Positions 26,601 through 37,240 of a stretch of DNA of 64,000 nucleotides are shown here, piece after piece. The notes beneath the pieces are model-generated. The model was not told where the DNA came from, did no database searches, and was given only the letters and a program-made list of their open reading frames with translations. The stretch lies in NCBI GenBank assembly GCA_900239685.1, contig OENT01000057.1, forward strand, positions 186,001 through 250,000. The letters run 5' to 3'. Position 1 is the stretch's first letter. Each line of letters starts with the position of its first letter. The stretch is from Rotaria macrura. Its lineage: Eukaryota; Rotifera; Eurotatoria; Philodinida; Philodinidae. Made by a program: the position numbers and the translations under genes.

Positions 26601-27537
26601 TAGTTGATCATGGTGGTCATATGATTAGTCAACAACAACCGCCTCCCCCGCAAGCATATATGAGTATATATATATATTTATTTATTTTTCTCTTTTTAAA
26701 GCGAATATTAAATCTCTTGATGTATTCTAGATAATCAAATGATGCCAGGTCGACCACAAGGTGGTCCATACTATCGAAATCATCCACCAACACAATTACA
26801 AACACCATCAGCACCACCCTATGGTGCACAAGATCCATTAGCACATGGCGGATTTTATACAACATTTTTTCAACCACCAAATTCTAATGCTCCACCTGTT
26901 GGACATCCATCCACTCATAATGTGAATAAGAAATCTTCAATCATGATTGTATTATCGAAAGATTTTTTTTTGTCTATTACAGATATACGGTCAGAATGAA
27001 AGTTTTTATCCAGCTCATCCTCAAATGTTTACTCGTGCAGGCTCAATAGATCGTAGTGATCGTCCATTGATGTCTCAACCGCCGCCACCACCACAAGCAT
27101 TATCGCGTCCAGCAAATTATCCATCTGCATCATCAAATCAACAACAACAAGGTCCACCACCATCATTACTATCTCATAGTATAAAACCTTTTCATGCAAA
27201 TCAACCACAAACATCATCTTCAAATCAAGCACCATTCTATCCTCCACACGCTCAAAGTCAATATACAAGACAGCCTATGCACATCAGTGCCATGAATACA
27301 AACAATAGTCGTCAGCAACCTCAACAAGTGCAAAGTTTAATGAGTGGTATAAATAAAAATTTTTCTTCTAATGGAAATAATCTTAATAATAATCAATCAT
27401 TCATTCAACATCGTCAACCACCAATGCATCCACAAACAAATAACAATCGTCAATCATATCAACAATATCAACAATATTCAAATTATTCGAAATCACCTGG
27501 TCAGATTGATGATAATGTTAAACCCAAACATATGTAA
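8608..27537 (+). CDS. PRRC2: PRRC2/BAT2 family protein (22 exons, 2246 aa)
   Basis: Exons: 8608-8713, 8786-9516, 11000-11877, 13415-13908, 14795-15946, 16625-16748, 16807-17151, 18971-19126, 19196-19278, 19350-19585, 19665-20106, 21169-21260, 21318-21413, 21478-21546, 21617-21726, 21779-22097, 24980-25231, 25368-25445, 25815-25926, 26544-26663, 26731-26921, 26983-27537. All junctions are GT-AG with matching phases, total 6741 nt. The N-terminus has the BAT2_N signature: RYTVFKTNEY, GWTNLGKVSSRRVPPPANIP, then LGLNDFPRL and FRPANLASWKEGGGR. The rest is disordered, rich in Gln, Asn, Ser, Thr and Pro, with Gly/Arg and Tyr patches (about 16625-16748, 19800-19900). Vertebrate PRRC2A-C (about 2200-2900 aa) associate with translation initiation factors and stress granules; the same cytoplasmic role is inferred. 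Exon 5 has a NAGNAG acceptor. The family call is firm; a few junctions could differ. Confidence 0.88.
20937..21000. repeat. (GGGTA)n-type foldback in PRRC2 intron 11
   Basis: A run of CCTACCCTATCCTACCCT units is followed by the inverse orientation GGTAGGGTAGGGTAGGGTA, separated by an A-rich spacer. It forms a short hairpin of pentameric repeat units, standing out by GC content. Agtcct near the left end and aggact near the right could be decayed ends of a small element. Confidence 0.8.
22661..24855. repeat. Foldback array of GGAATTC/CTTGA-type short repeats
   Basis: The outer arms share 18 of 19 bases in inverted orientation (22667-22685 against 24832-24850, core GATTCCGTGAATTCTGA). The left arm (to about 22930) consists of loosely periodic units like AAGGAACTCA and GGAATTCA; the right arm (about 23095-23133 and 24288-24855) carries the complement, CCTTGAGTTCCTTG and GGATTCCTTGA. 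Units run about 9-10 nt with variable spacing. A hAT element has split the right arm at 23134-24279. No target duplication was found for the outer element, so its class (foldback, or snapback TIR transposon) is open. Confidence 0.75.
23134..24279. mobile_element. Non-autonomous hAT element, perfect 8-bp target duplication
   Basis: The element starts CAGAGACCGAAACGAAT and ends ATTCGTTTTCGGTTTCTG. The flanks are identical 8-mers, ctatgaat, at 23126-23133 and 24280-24287. Inside the ends are GATTCGATTCGG-type subterminal repeats; a block near 23167-23200 recurs in direct orientation near 24157-24190. No transposase is visible. The ends match those of the 5858-7847 hAT element, which contains the decayed transposase. 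The clean duplication suggests a younger insertion than the 5858 copy. Confidence 0.88.
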
Positions 27538-28107
27538 AACAGAACGATACTTTCTTTTTTTTTTCTTGACATTTGGTTTCATTTATTTCTTTTTTCGCTC
27601 TTCTCATTAAACGTTTATTCATTTCATCATACTTCTTTTTTTTTGTTCTTACTCTCTGTTGTGTGTGTGCGTTTGCGTGTTGATTAAAAAGAGAGAAAAA
27701 CAATACCTTTCGTTTCGTTTTTTCTTTAGGTTCTGACCCACACATCCATTTATTATTCGATATTGTATATGTGTCACTTTCTCTTTTTTTCCTTGCTGTT
27801 GTTGTGCTCGAGAGTAACGAAAAAGAAAACGCAAGAATCATTTAACAAAAGACACTCGTCTCTTATTCTCAAGAAAACTAGCACATACACTCGCTTCCTT
27901 TATCCTTGTTCTGCCTATTTCGTTTCATTTTTTTTTGTATAGCAATCCTTGTTTCTTTTTTTACTATATTTACAGACAATACACTATAACGTTCGTTTGT
28001 CTTTAAGAAACAGACAAAAACTAAACAAAAGATTCTCCTGTCTATTTGTCATCCATCGATCATATGTTTCAGATAACAGCATTCAAAGAAGGTATATCTA
28101 AATAAAC
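27538..28107 (+). other. PRRC2 3' UTR and PARP16 upstream region
   Basis: The stretch is strongly pyrimidine-rich with runs of T. Just upstream of the PARP16 start, 'atatgtttcag' ends at 28072 and looks like a splice acceptor, either for an upstream 5' UTR exon or for spliced-leader addition, which is known in rotifers. No open frame here looks coding. Confidence 0.4.
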
Positions 28108-31100
28108 ATGTCCGATAAAGAAAAATTTGAGGAAGAAAAACAATTACTATCTGAACGTTTGAATACATTGAGTACGTCAGAATTACATGCATTTGACTTA
28201 CAATTAACGTTATTACGAACAGCATTTGAATCTTATAAACGCGAAACCGTTTTTAAGCCATGTCCTCCATGTCTGTCTGGTGTCCATGATGACCAATTGG
28301 TGAGTAAGTTAATTAGCATTGTTGATTTATCGTTTCGCATTTGTTTTACTTTAATGATGAAAACATTTTTGATACAACAGAGTGTCCCAGAAGTCCCCTA
28401 CTAAGAAAGGGCATTTCGCATCTACACAGAATTATGATCAAATGTACTGATTCTTCTCTAATGATAGCGAGAACTTCCAAGTTTTTATTCATTGGTAAAA
28501 AGTTTAATGGAATCGCTTAGAATTACTATCATTCATTTAAAAGAGAAACGTTCACATTTCTTCTAAAAATAAACTATAGATTTTGGATTTCGATAATCTA
28601 ATGTGAATTACTTATGTTCTTAAATTTTCAAAACTCATCAATACATTTTTTGAATCCTTGAGTTTTTTTTATCTCATCTTACTTCTCTAGAAGCTAACAG
28701 GATCCTCTTCAAATCTTTCTTCATTGAAGAGTCTTTAAAACACTAGCGACTACAGTTAACGTTTGATAAAGTACTCCGATCGATAGTGAACGAAAAAGCA
28801 AAGGTATTCAAGAACTTATTGAGAACTCTTATTTTAGAAAGCGTTTTTGTTTTGCCGATGATTTCAGTAAAATAAATGTTCTATTTTCATCAACAAACGA
28901 TGGTACTCGGACCAAAATACTGGGAAACGTCTGGAAGTGTATGAAGTAAAAGCGAAATTCTGCATTGAAGTTGATGGGAGCAGATTTCAATTGTGTTGAT
29001 ATAATGAGCTGTTGATATATGAATAAAAAGTTGAGAAGTTTTTTCTACTATATCTGGACTTCGTATAGTTGGAATACAATCGAGACATACAATGCCGCTT
29101 TTTTCTTGTCAACTTCCGGAACACCATACAAATATGACTGTCTGATTTTTCAATACAGTGAAAATGTTGTTTACTGTGGGCACCATTAGAATAGAAAAAA
29201 AGTGCTCGATATGTGGTATAGCTACTTTTTGAGAGGTCTAGTTATTTTTCAATTATAAATATTCATTTGTATAAACATGAAGCTTTGATCGAACTGTTCG
29301 ATTTTGGAAGACTAAATATTTTGTATGATTATTTTCTGAAAAAGTACTATATACGTACATATCAGAAAGACATAATGAGATGAGAAACATCTTTACTATA
29401 TCAAGACGAATTAAAAAATAGGAAGAATAATACAAGCGTAGATTTTGCAATAGGCAAAGCAGAAATTCGACCAAATATAACCTGTGATACTCATATTTTT
29501 TATCGAAAGTAGTGTAGACTAAAACAAAAGTTAATCGTAGCGATGTGAAGTGTATATGGTAGAGAAATAGAAGAAGCAGGAAACGTAAATGCTGCATATA
29601 TATATATATATGTACTTATATAATTAACACTAAAAGCATGATTTGTAATCAAAATACGATGAAAAGAGGTCATCTTTTTCTTCTATTTAATAGTTTGAAG
29701 AGCGTTAAGCCTCGTGGGTTTATGTGTTGGAATATAATATTTTTACTTCGTAGACCTCCATACACAAATCTTAGCAGTTTTCTCAGCCATCAAGATATGG
29801 AAGCTCGCCATTGATAAGTTCTTACATACAAATGTTTTAGTGGGCGATTGGTATGTTAAAATTGATACGTTAAGTATCTGCTGTCTATTCTAGATTATGC
29901 ATTATCATGAAGCGATAGCATGATTACTGTGACTGATAATCGTCACAATTACAATCATGATGAGTCAGACAAATATTTGACAAAATTTTCTAATTATAAG
30001 CAAGGCGTTAACATGAGCATACAAATAGTATAGTATTGATATTCAGCTGACATTGGAACTATACGCTATATACCATGAATTTATTTTCAAATAGATACTT
30101 CAATGGGATTGACTTGTGTAGGAGAAACTTCATGATTTTTAGTGTTAGTCAATCAAGAGATATGAGGCTTTCGAACGAAAAAGTCTCACTGTTTACAATA
30201 AATACTGAAAAGAAACAAAATATCGAAAATTTCTACTGAAAACAAATAACTAGTGAACAACTTCAAATGAAAAGAACTGTTTGAACACGTATAGCGAAGT
30301 CAGAAGTTGGTATTGATAAGTCTATGGAAATTCTACACAGAATCATTCTTGTTGGCTATTGATGCAGCATCACGATCATATTAATAGTTTTACAACTTGA
30401 AAATTTCATTCGTGAATAGCTTAAAAGAACCATCGAGTATTCTAGAAGTTGTAGTTAAATAGACTATTCCATTATTGAGCGGACTTATTTTCAAGTGAAG
30501 TCGATTTTCGTAACAGATCTATGAAGTACAACTATTTCTAGTTGGAAACCTACAATCCATACAAAGAAATATTTCTACTAATTTTTAGAATAATTCATTG
30601 CTCATGTCTTGTACTTTCAACTTGCGTTTTAGATTCCCCAGTGCTGTTTTTGTTGATTATTTATTCTATACTCACAAACAGGGATGCAACGGTGATGGTG
30701 AATTACTTTTCACCCGTTCATAGCGAGATACAGTTCTAACCCATATACACTGATACTAGCCGGTATCTGCTTAATGCAGCCAGTATAAGCCAAATTCTAG
30801 TAGTATAAGAAGGTAGGATGGCTTGGTAAGGATCGGTTCTTTTCACTGTTGCATCCATACTCAGAAATGTGTCAAGCATGAAATTAGATATTCATTATAT
30901 GATTTTAATGATGTCTGAGGAAGAACTATGTTTAGAATATTTTCCGTCTTCATATTGCTATCGCAAGTTGAAATAAATTCAAGAAGTAAATTACAGCTTG
31001 AATGATCAATCGGAAGAGGATAATACTATGGAACAAAATGGAATTCTACAAGAAGAATTAATCATCTTGAATTTTATCGTTCTTTCGTATTTGTGTTGTC

Positions 31101-33225
31101 TGTATGTGTTTCTTGTTAATGACATTCAGATAACACTCTTTGGCTGATTCCATCGTCTTCTTCATTTCAAAAGACGACTATGAAATAGTTTTACTTTTTC
31201 ACCATCGTTCAATAGATAGATACTACATGATTTCATTTGAAGGACAAAGTGTTCATCAAGTATTCCGTAGAGAATGAAATCTGTTTTCTTGAAGATAATG
31301 AGATGCCTTACAACAACGACGTTAATTCTTCGGTTATAACTCTATAAGATCTGAAGAAAACTTCCAAGTTAGATTGACAAATACCTTCAAACTCTTAAAT
31401 AACATGAGTGTTTTCTAATCTTGAAAGTGTATCGTGTGAAGAATATTCTTCAATAATGAGCAGGGCTTCTATTTACTTGCCATTCAAATAACAGTGATTC
31501 TATTTTTATGGCTTCGCAATTCCATCTTTAATTTCAAGTTGACAGAAATTCGATGGAGACCTGACCATGATAATTATTATTCTGAAAAAATATGCTTTTA
31601 TGCTATCACCAGAACGATTCAGATGAAATTTTTAGAAAATAAAAGAATCGAGAGAGTCCATGCATGATAAATTATCGCATATGATCTGATAAAGAGTCTC
31701 GAACGAAGAACGGCATTTATAAAAGCAATCAGTGGTAACGTTTCATCTGAATGATATATATGTGCTTTTTTCGGTATTTATATTTCAACATTATGAATCG
31801 AGCTCAAATTATAACAATGTCCAAGGACATTCTATTGTCATATAATCATAAGGGAAAAGTTGTTACATGGATCCTCAACAACAGCATGACTCAGGTGCTA
31901 GTGATGTTTTAATACGTACCGCACATTGAACCCATGAAACAATAAAATGAATTCGTAGAACTCGTGGCTAGTTCCTAGAATATTTTGTTCGCTAGATTTG
32001 ATGAATAGAAAATTTCATGCGAAAGTGAGCTCTAGAAAAGAGTAAATATAAATATTTACTTACATACTGCTGAATAATTTTTTTCTAATTTTGTTTTCTG
32101 TAAAAGAAAAAGACTTTGCTTATATAGATATGTCAGTTTTTAGAAAATTCAAAGCTTTTAAAGAATAATTTATTTCTTTTAGCGAAATGTCTTCCGTTTA
32201 CCACCTGTAAATGCGTTCATGTCAGTGTTGGATCAATTCAGTGTGATGCAAGTTTCATTACTTAATTGGCTGTTGACTCGTGATGCATTCAAATTAAATA
32301 TGGTACCTGTAGAATCTGTATGTTTAAAATCAATAAAAGAATTTTCTTTTTCATTACTTAATATTTCATTGTACAACGAAAATAAACATTTTCATAGGTA
32401 CTCTCAGTTGTCCAACATCAACTATCTGTTCCGACACCAAATTTTGCTTTCGAAATAATTTATAGTCAAAATCGTAATGAACGTTTTAATGAGTTAACAG
32501 AAAATAATCAATATAAAACATTTTATGCATATCATGGGACACGCTTAGATAATCTTCATTCAATACTTCATATCGGTTTCCTTGGACATATGAATAAACT
32601 ATCATTATTTGGTTCAGGAACATACTTTTCCTTAGAACCATCTGTATCACTTCACTATTCTCCATTTGCAACTGTTTGGCTAAATAGTTCGTTAGGTAAA
32701 AGGTTGAGTTGTCTTCTATTATGTGAAATTATTGATCAACCTGATCATGTTAAACGTGCAATTGAAAGTAAATATTGAGTTTTAATTCATAAAATGAAAG
32801 CATCGAGAATCGTTCATTTAGATGAAACACCAAACAGGCAAGAACGACGAATTGTCAGTGATAGTCAAGCTGGTGCTGTACCCGATAAATATGTTGTTGT
32901 TACATCGAATGAACTTGTAAGAGTCAAGTACATTCTAATCTATGCCGAATCAAATGAATTAACAGAGTAATCTTGCTTATTACGAATCAATAAGTTCATT
33001 TTCATTTTATTCATTCTATTATTTTTTCTTAGACTGAATCAAGTAACACGATCAAATTTGCGAACATTTTTTTCTGCACATCGTTACAATCTTTGTTTAC
33101 TTTTCTATTTTATTCTTCTTTTATTAATTGGTTTTTTCAATTCGAATTTATTTAAATTTTATTGGCGCTTATTTAAAAAACGTTCTAATCATCTACTTTT
33201 TGGTTCATGGGATTTAACTCAATAA
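28108..33225 (+). CDS. PARP16: PARP16-like ER tail-anchored mono-ADP-ribosyltransferase
   Basis: Exons 28108-28299, 32183-32317, 32398-about 32755, about 32801-32966 and 33033-33225 give about 347 aa (human is about 320). The N-terminal helical part has ESYKRETVFKP, like the vertebrate QSYKRDS block. The catalytic domain follows: YAYHGTRLDN with the NAD-binding His (about residue 155), then SLFGSGTYFS with the catalytic-fold Tyr (about 185), LCEIIDQPD, and PDKYVVVTSNELVRVKY. A single C-terminal membrane segment (LCLLFYFILLLLIGFF) is followed by a basic tail, as in PARP16, which mono-ADP-ribosylates ER stress sensors in vertebrates. Intron 1 is 3.9 kb and carries a MITE. The third intron is uncertain: an in-frame TGA at 32776 must be removed by an intron of 33, 45 or 75 nt, otherwise the gene is broken there. 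It is tail to tail with the MEK5-like gene, 502 bp apart. Confidence 0.88.
28300..32182. other. Intron 1 of the PARP16 gene
   Basis: The intron runs from ttg|gtgagt to ttttag. No exon or coding-like block was found in it; the only structured feature is the MITE at 30679-30859, plus a short TA microsatellite near 29595. Confidence 0.7.
30679..30859. mobile_element. Small hAT-type MITE (181 bp) in PARP16 intron 1
   Basis: The ends CAGGGATGCAAC and GTTGCATCCATA are inverted repeats matching at 10 of 12. Flanking 8-mers ctcacaaa (30671-30678) and ctcagaaa (30860-30867) match at 7 of 8. The interior has no open frame and includes short self-complementary pieces. Its ends differ from the CAGAGACCGAAAC family. 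Confidence 0.65.
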
Positions 33226-33727
33226 GTATTTTGTTTTTGTGCTGTACGAAAAAAATAATTTTCTTGTGCTTAAATACACTGGTTGTATAACATGAATAAC
33301 AGGAAAGAAAATTTCAATAAACTCTGATTTCTTTCCCTGTTATGATATCTGTTTATTATTTTACGAATGTTAAAACAGACTTAGATGTGATAAAATTGAT
33401 TATACCAATGAGAAAGCTGATTTGTTATCAATTCAAATAATGGATAAAGAAAAAAAAGATAAATAAAGTGTAAAGCTTTTTGACAAGTTTCGATAGAGAA
33501 TCGTGTGAATTTATTTTTAACAGGTAGGACAAAGTAAAGTTGAGCATAGATTTTATTTAATTCGACTAAACAGTTTCTTTTTTTTTTATATTAATTTTTC
33601 ATTATGTTGTTCTAATATGCGATTGAAGAGACATTCTTCTCAATTGTTCATTGACTCCTATGAATAGACAAAAAGAAACTTCCAATATTATGTCTACTGA
33701 CAATCAGCTGACTGAATAGTTAATGTT
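33226..33727. other. Convergent intergenic region (3' UTRs)
   Basis: The 502 bp between the stop codons of PARP16 (+) and the MEK5-like gene (-) holds both 3' UTRs. AATAAA-like signals occur on the plus strand near 33316 and, as TTTATT, on the other strand near 33553. No gene is seen. Confidence 0.5.
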
Positions 33728-35017
33728 TCATGTTGTTGCAGTAGCAGCGACAGCTGTTCGATTGAAAAAATCAGCAATAATTGCTCGACTGTTGTTCGTA
33801 TCGCTGTCATTGTATTTCATCAATAGAGGATTTTCAAAGAAGTTCTTTGGTAAAGGTCGATTAGTAGAATTCTTTGAAAGACATTGTTGAATTAATGCAG
33901 CAAATTCTAAGGAATAACCACGACTTGATGGCAGCATAGGTGGTGTTTCATAAACGATGCACTGAACTAATTCAATTGGTCGTACAGCTAATGGGGGATC
34001 GAAACTTTCAGTTTGAAATGGATATCTACCAAGGCCTATCTCAAGAATAGTCATACCAAGACTCCATATTTCAGATGGTATACTATATTCATCGGAAATA
34101 ACTCTTTCAGGTGCCATATACTTATGAGTACCAATAAATGTTGCAATTTTTTGGCCAATCGTTTCTAATACTCGACTAACACCGAAATCACATAATTTTA
34201 TTGAACCTAAACTGTTGACCAAGACATTCGATGGTTTAACATCACGATGCATTATTTTCTGACTCCACATATAAACAAGACCGTGAATCATCGATAAAGT
34301 TATATGAATAAGAACATTTTCTGGTACAAATACTCCAATATATTGCTCAAGTGACCCAAGATCCATAAATTCAGTACATATATGTACTGAATTTTCATGC
34401 AAATAAGCACCATGTAATTGTACAATGTAATCTGAATGTAATGTATTTAACGCATTGAGTTCCGTGAGAATTTCTTGTTTTTTTTCATTCTTTTGAAAAT
34501 CAAGCGAAATTATTTTAACGGCAAGAATTTGCTGTGTCTGTCTATTACGGCATCGCCGCACAACACCGCTATTACCTGTACCAATAATTTCAAGTAAATC
34601 TAGTGATAACGTATTACTCGATGAGAGTATAAGTTCAACATTTGCTTCAATATACGAAAGCTTCTTTTTTCCATATTGCTGTTCATCAGGATACGATGAT
34701 GATACTGTATCGATTGTTAAATTTGCATGATTACGATTAACAATAGGCTGTAGTTTAAGCAGCGGTTTAGGATGACTTTGTTCTTGATACATACGGAAAA
34801 AAAAATCTCTTAGTGGACCCATTTCGAGTTCACTTGATACTGTGACTCGATCACCATCATCATCCACATAGATAAACGACGTAAATGGATGTTTACATGA
34901 TGGAAATGTATGCTCAGTTAAACGAATCAATGAATCAAAAGTTAGCAAATCTTCTGATTCTACTCTGGCTTGCCGACATTCACGACCAAATTGAAATTGT
35001 ACTTCTATGCTATTCAT
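33728..35017 (-). CDS. MAP2K5: MEK5-like MAP kinase kinase (PB1 plus kinase domain)
   Basis: A single open frame of 429 aa (human MEK5 is 448). Residues 1-90 form a PB1 domain with the acidic motif YVDDDGDRVTV (about 50-60) that in MEK5 docks MEKK2/3 and ERK5. The kinase domain (about 140-402) has GTGNSG (146-151), the ATP-binding Lys in LAVKII (168), MHRDVKPSN (256-264), CDFGVS (276-281), MAPER (301-305) and WSLGM. PB1 next to a MAP2K kinase domain is specific to MEK5, which activates ERK5 in the cytoplasm. In the activation loop the usual Ser-x-x-x-Thr of MEKs reads QKIAT (289-293): Thr is kept but the first Ser is Gln, and the loop is about two residues longer than in the vertebrate protein. 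No intron is present, unlike neighbouring genes. Confidence 0.92.
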   Translation of the reverse strand: MNSIEVQFQFGRECRQARVESEDLLTFDSLIRLTEHTFPSCKHPFTSFIYVDDDGDRVTVSSELEMGPLRDFFFRMYQEQSHPKPLLKLQPIVNRNHANLTIDTVSSSYPDEQQYGKKKLSYIEANVELILSSSNTLSLDLLEIIGTGNSGVVRRCRNRQTQQILAVKIISLDFQKNEKKQEILTELNALNTLHSDYIVQLHGAYLHENSVHICTEFMDLGSLEQYIGVFVPENVLIHITLSMIHGLVYMWSQKIMHRDVKPSNVLVNSLGSIKLCDFGVSRVLETIGQKIATFIGTHKYMAPERVISDEYSIPSEIWSLGMTILEIGLGRYPFQTESFDPPLAVRPIELVQCIVYETPPMLPSSRGYSLEFAALIQQCLSKNSTNRPLPKNFFENPLLMKYNDSDTNNSRAIIADFFNRTAVAATATT

Positions 35018-36811
35018 GTCTTCTATGCTTCTATTTTGTCCTCGTAAGAAAAGAAATTTACATTTTCATCAAACATTTTCTTGTTTCTTTCTCACTCTAT
35101 AAAAAAAAGACATCTGTCACCATTCTTGTATTTCCATGCTATCCAAATCTATTAGATAATAATCTAGTAAATAAGCATCGTAACAAAAAGAGAATATGTA
35201 CATACAAAGTAAAAGAAACACATTATACGTCTACACTTATATACATAAAATAACACGGATCAAATATGACTGTATGCTTTCATTTTCTTTTTTTTCTTTT
35301 AGCATACATACATACTTACTCAAATAATCATTCCGTCATCGAAAATGTCGTTTTCAGCACTATTCAGCTGATACACACACTCAGGCACACACACACGTAC
35401 ACAAGTATCCATTCTCTTTTTTTTCGTTTTTTTTCTATTGCGCATTTTCAATCAGATTGTGCATGTAGTGAATGCATGTGTCAATATTTTGATAGAATCA
35501 ATCGTCCTCTCAATGTTCTTTGAGGTTATGCGCTTAAGAAAAAAAGAAGTAGATTCCTTGCGAGTAAATGCTTGTCATTTAGTCATATGCGTAAAAATGA
35601 CTTTCTTGTATTAATATTCATCATGATAAGCACGTACACTTTTCAAATCAGCTCGTAGAAAAAAAATGGACGAGATAAGAGCTAAAGAAGAGGAAGTTTA
35701 TCAGAATGCATAAATAGTGTATGTATGTATGATTTACCTACTACCGATTAGTCTTGGACATAACATTGAGACAGATGGATGATGTTGAACGTGCTTACGT
35801 GCGTGCATATTCAGGAAAGAAAGCAGATCACAAGGGTTGCATTTGCTCTATTTGAACAAGATGATTACTCATGATCGGATTGTAGAATAAGTTCAATAAA
35901 ATAAACAACATTTGTATATGCATATACACATATGTATTCTTTGTTCTCCCCGACACGGCTATCATCATCGATGTGCTTCATTTATGAGAAACTTTATGAT
36001 GGAAAGTTAGCTCAATGTGTTATGTCTATAAACTGTTTTACACTTGTTAATATTCATATATGTATTTGTATTGATATGTGTACATGACTCTATCGTCACA
36101 CAATTGTTTACAACCTTTTCACCTCGATATATTTTTCTACTTGTCCATGTGCATGTATAGATGTGCGTCATTCAATGCTCTAGGGTGAAATTCTATCATC
36201 TAGTTGTCGTTTCTTTTATGGTTTGAAATTATATGGCAATAGCGGCCTTACCAACTTTCTTGTTCTCTTGTTCTCACGCCGTACTGTGTATGCTCGTCAG
36301 GCGGATGGCATGAGTAGCGAGTATTCTCTTTCTCCTTCTCTTTCGCTCCCTCTTCCGCTCGCGTTACAGCAACTCCTAAGCGTAGCACTACCCCGTATAT
36401 ATCAACTCGAAGATCCATCAGGCAGGATGACGAAAAGGAAGGAAAAAAAGGCGGACGACGCTAGAAAAGAGAAAATGTCATTTCCATTTCTTCTTCTTTT
36501 CCGTCGGTTGTGTTCCATCAACAGTGCAATAGTGCATTGGCGGCGGTGGACGACGGTCGGGCAAGTTCACCATTGACGAACATCGTTCTTTCTTTTCTCT
36601 TTACCTGTGCAATTGAAGAAGAAGAAAAAAAAAGCGAGCGAAGCAGTTGATTACCATCGTCATGTACATGTTCGCCATGTATACGTACTCCTTTTCATTC
36701 TATTCATTTTTCTACTCTTCTAGACGAGTCGTCAATGCTGTCCAGTGTATAGCCTCTATTCGACGACTGATTTAAATTTTTGAACAAAAAACAAACAAAC
36801 GAATAACATAT
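35018..36811. promoter_or_regulatory. Divergent upstream region between MEK5-like and a low-complexity gene
   Basis: The 1.8 kb lies between two genes transcribed away from each other and should contain both promoters. It includes a pyrimidine-rich tract with CTC/CTT units at about 36325-36365 and a locally GC-richer block at about 36230-36560, likely the core promoter or 5' UTR of the plus-strand gene. The open frame in the block has no protein-like signature. Confidence 0.4.
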
Positions 36812-37209
36812 ATGTGGTATCCACCTCAACAACATTGTCAGCAGCCCAGCTGGCATGGGTATGTTAACAATGGTTCAACACATCATCATCATCAACAACA
36901 ACAACAGCGAACTTATATGAGGACTACATATTATTGTAATACTGATGAATCATCGATTTCAAATCGAGCAAATACTCATTTAGCATCAAGAAATGATAAG
37001 AATGAATCATTTGTCCATTTAAACGCAATACACCCCACCGATGAAGTTAACGGTAAAAAGGAAATTTTTATAGAACGAATTTCATTTACACTTGAGAGTA
37101 AGGCTAATCATTTATATGACTGAGTAATTTATTACTTTTTTAAAAGTTTCATTATTTGATAAGTAGACAAATAGAATGCGAGCGAAAGAAAGAATCAAGA
37201 CGGCTACGC

Positions 37210-37240
<31 letters not shown>

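Noticed and set aside
27518..27841. Lys-rich open frames on the minus strand
   Set aside because: They are the complement of pyrimidine-rich 3' UTR sequence after PRRC2, with no start context or motif.
36223..36576. Plus-strand open frame of 117 codons
   Set aside because: It lies in a pyrimidine-rich, GC-richer block directly upstream of a gene and its translation is a biased Ser/Leu/Pro and Lys/Arg mixture without any domain; more likely promoter or 5' UTR.
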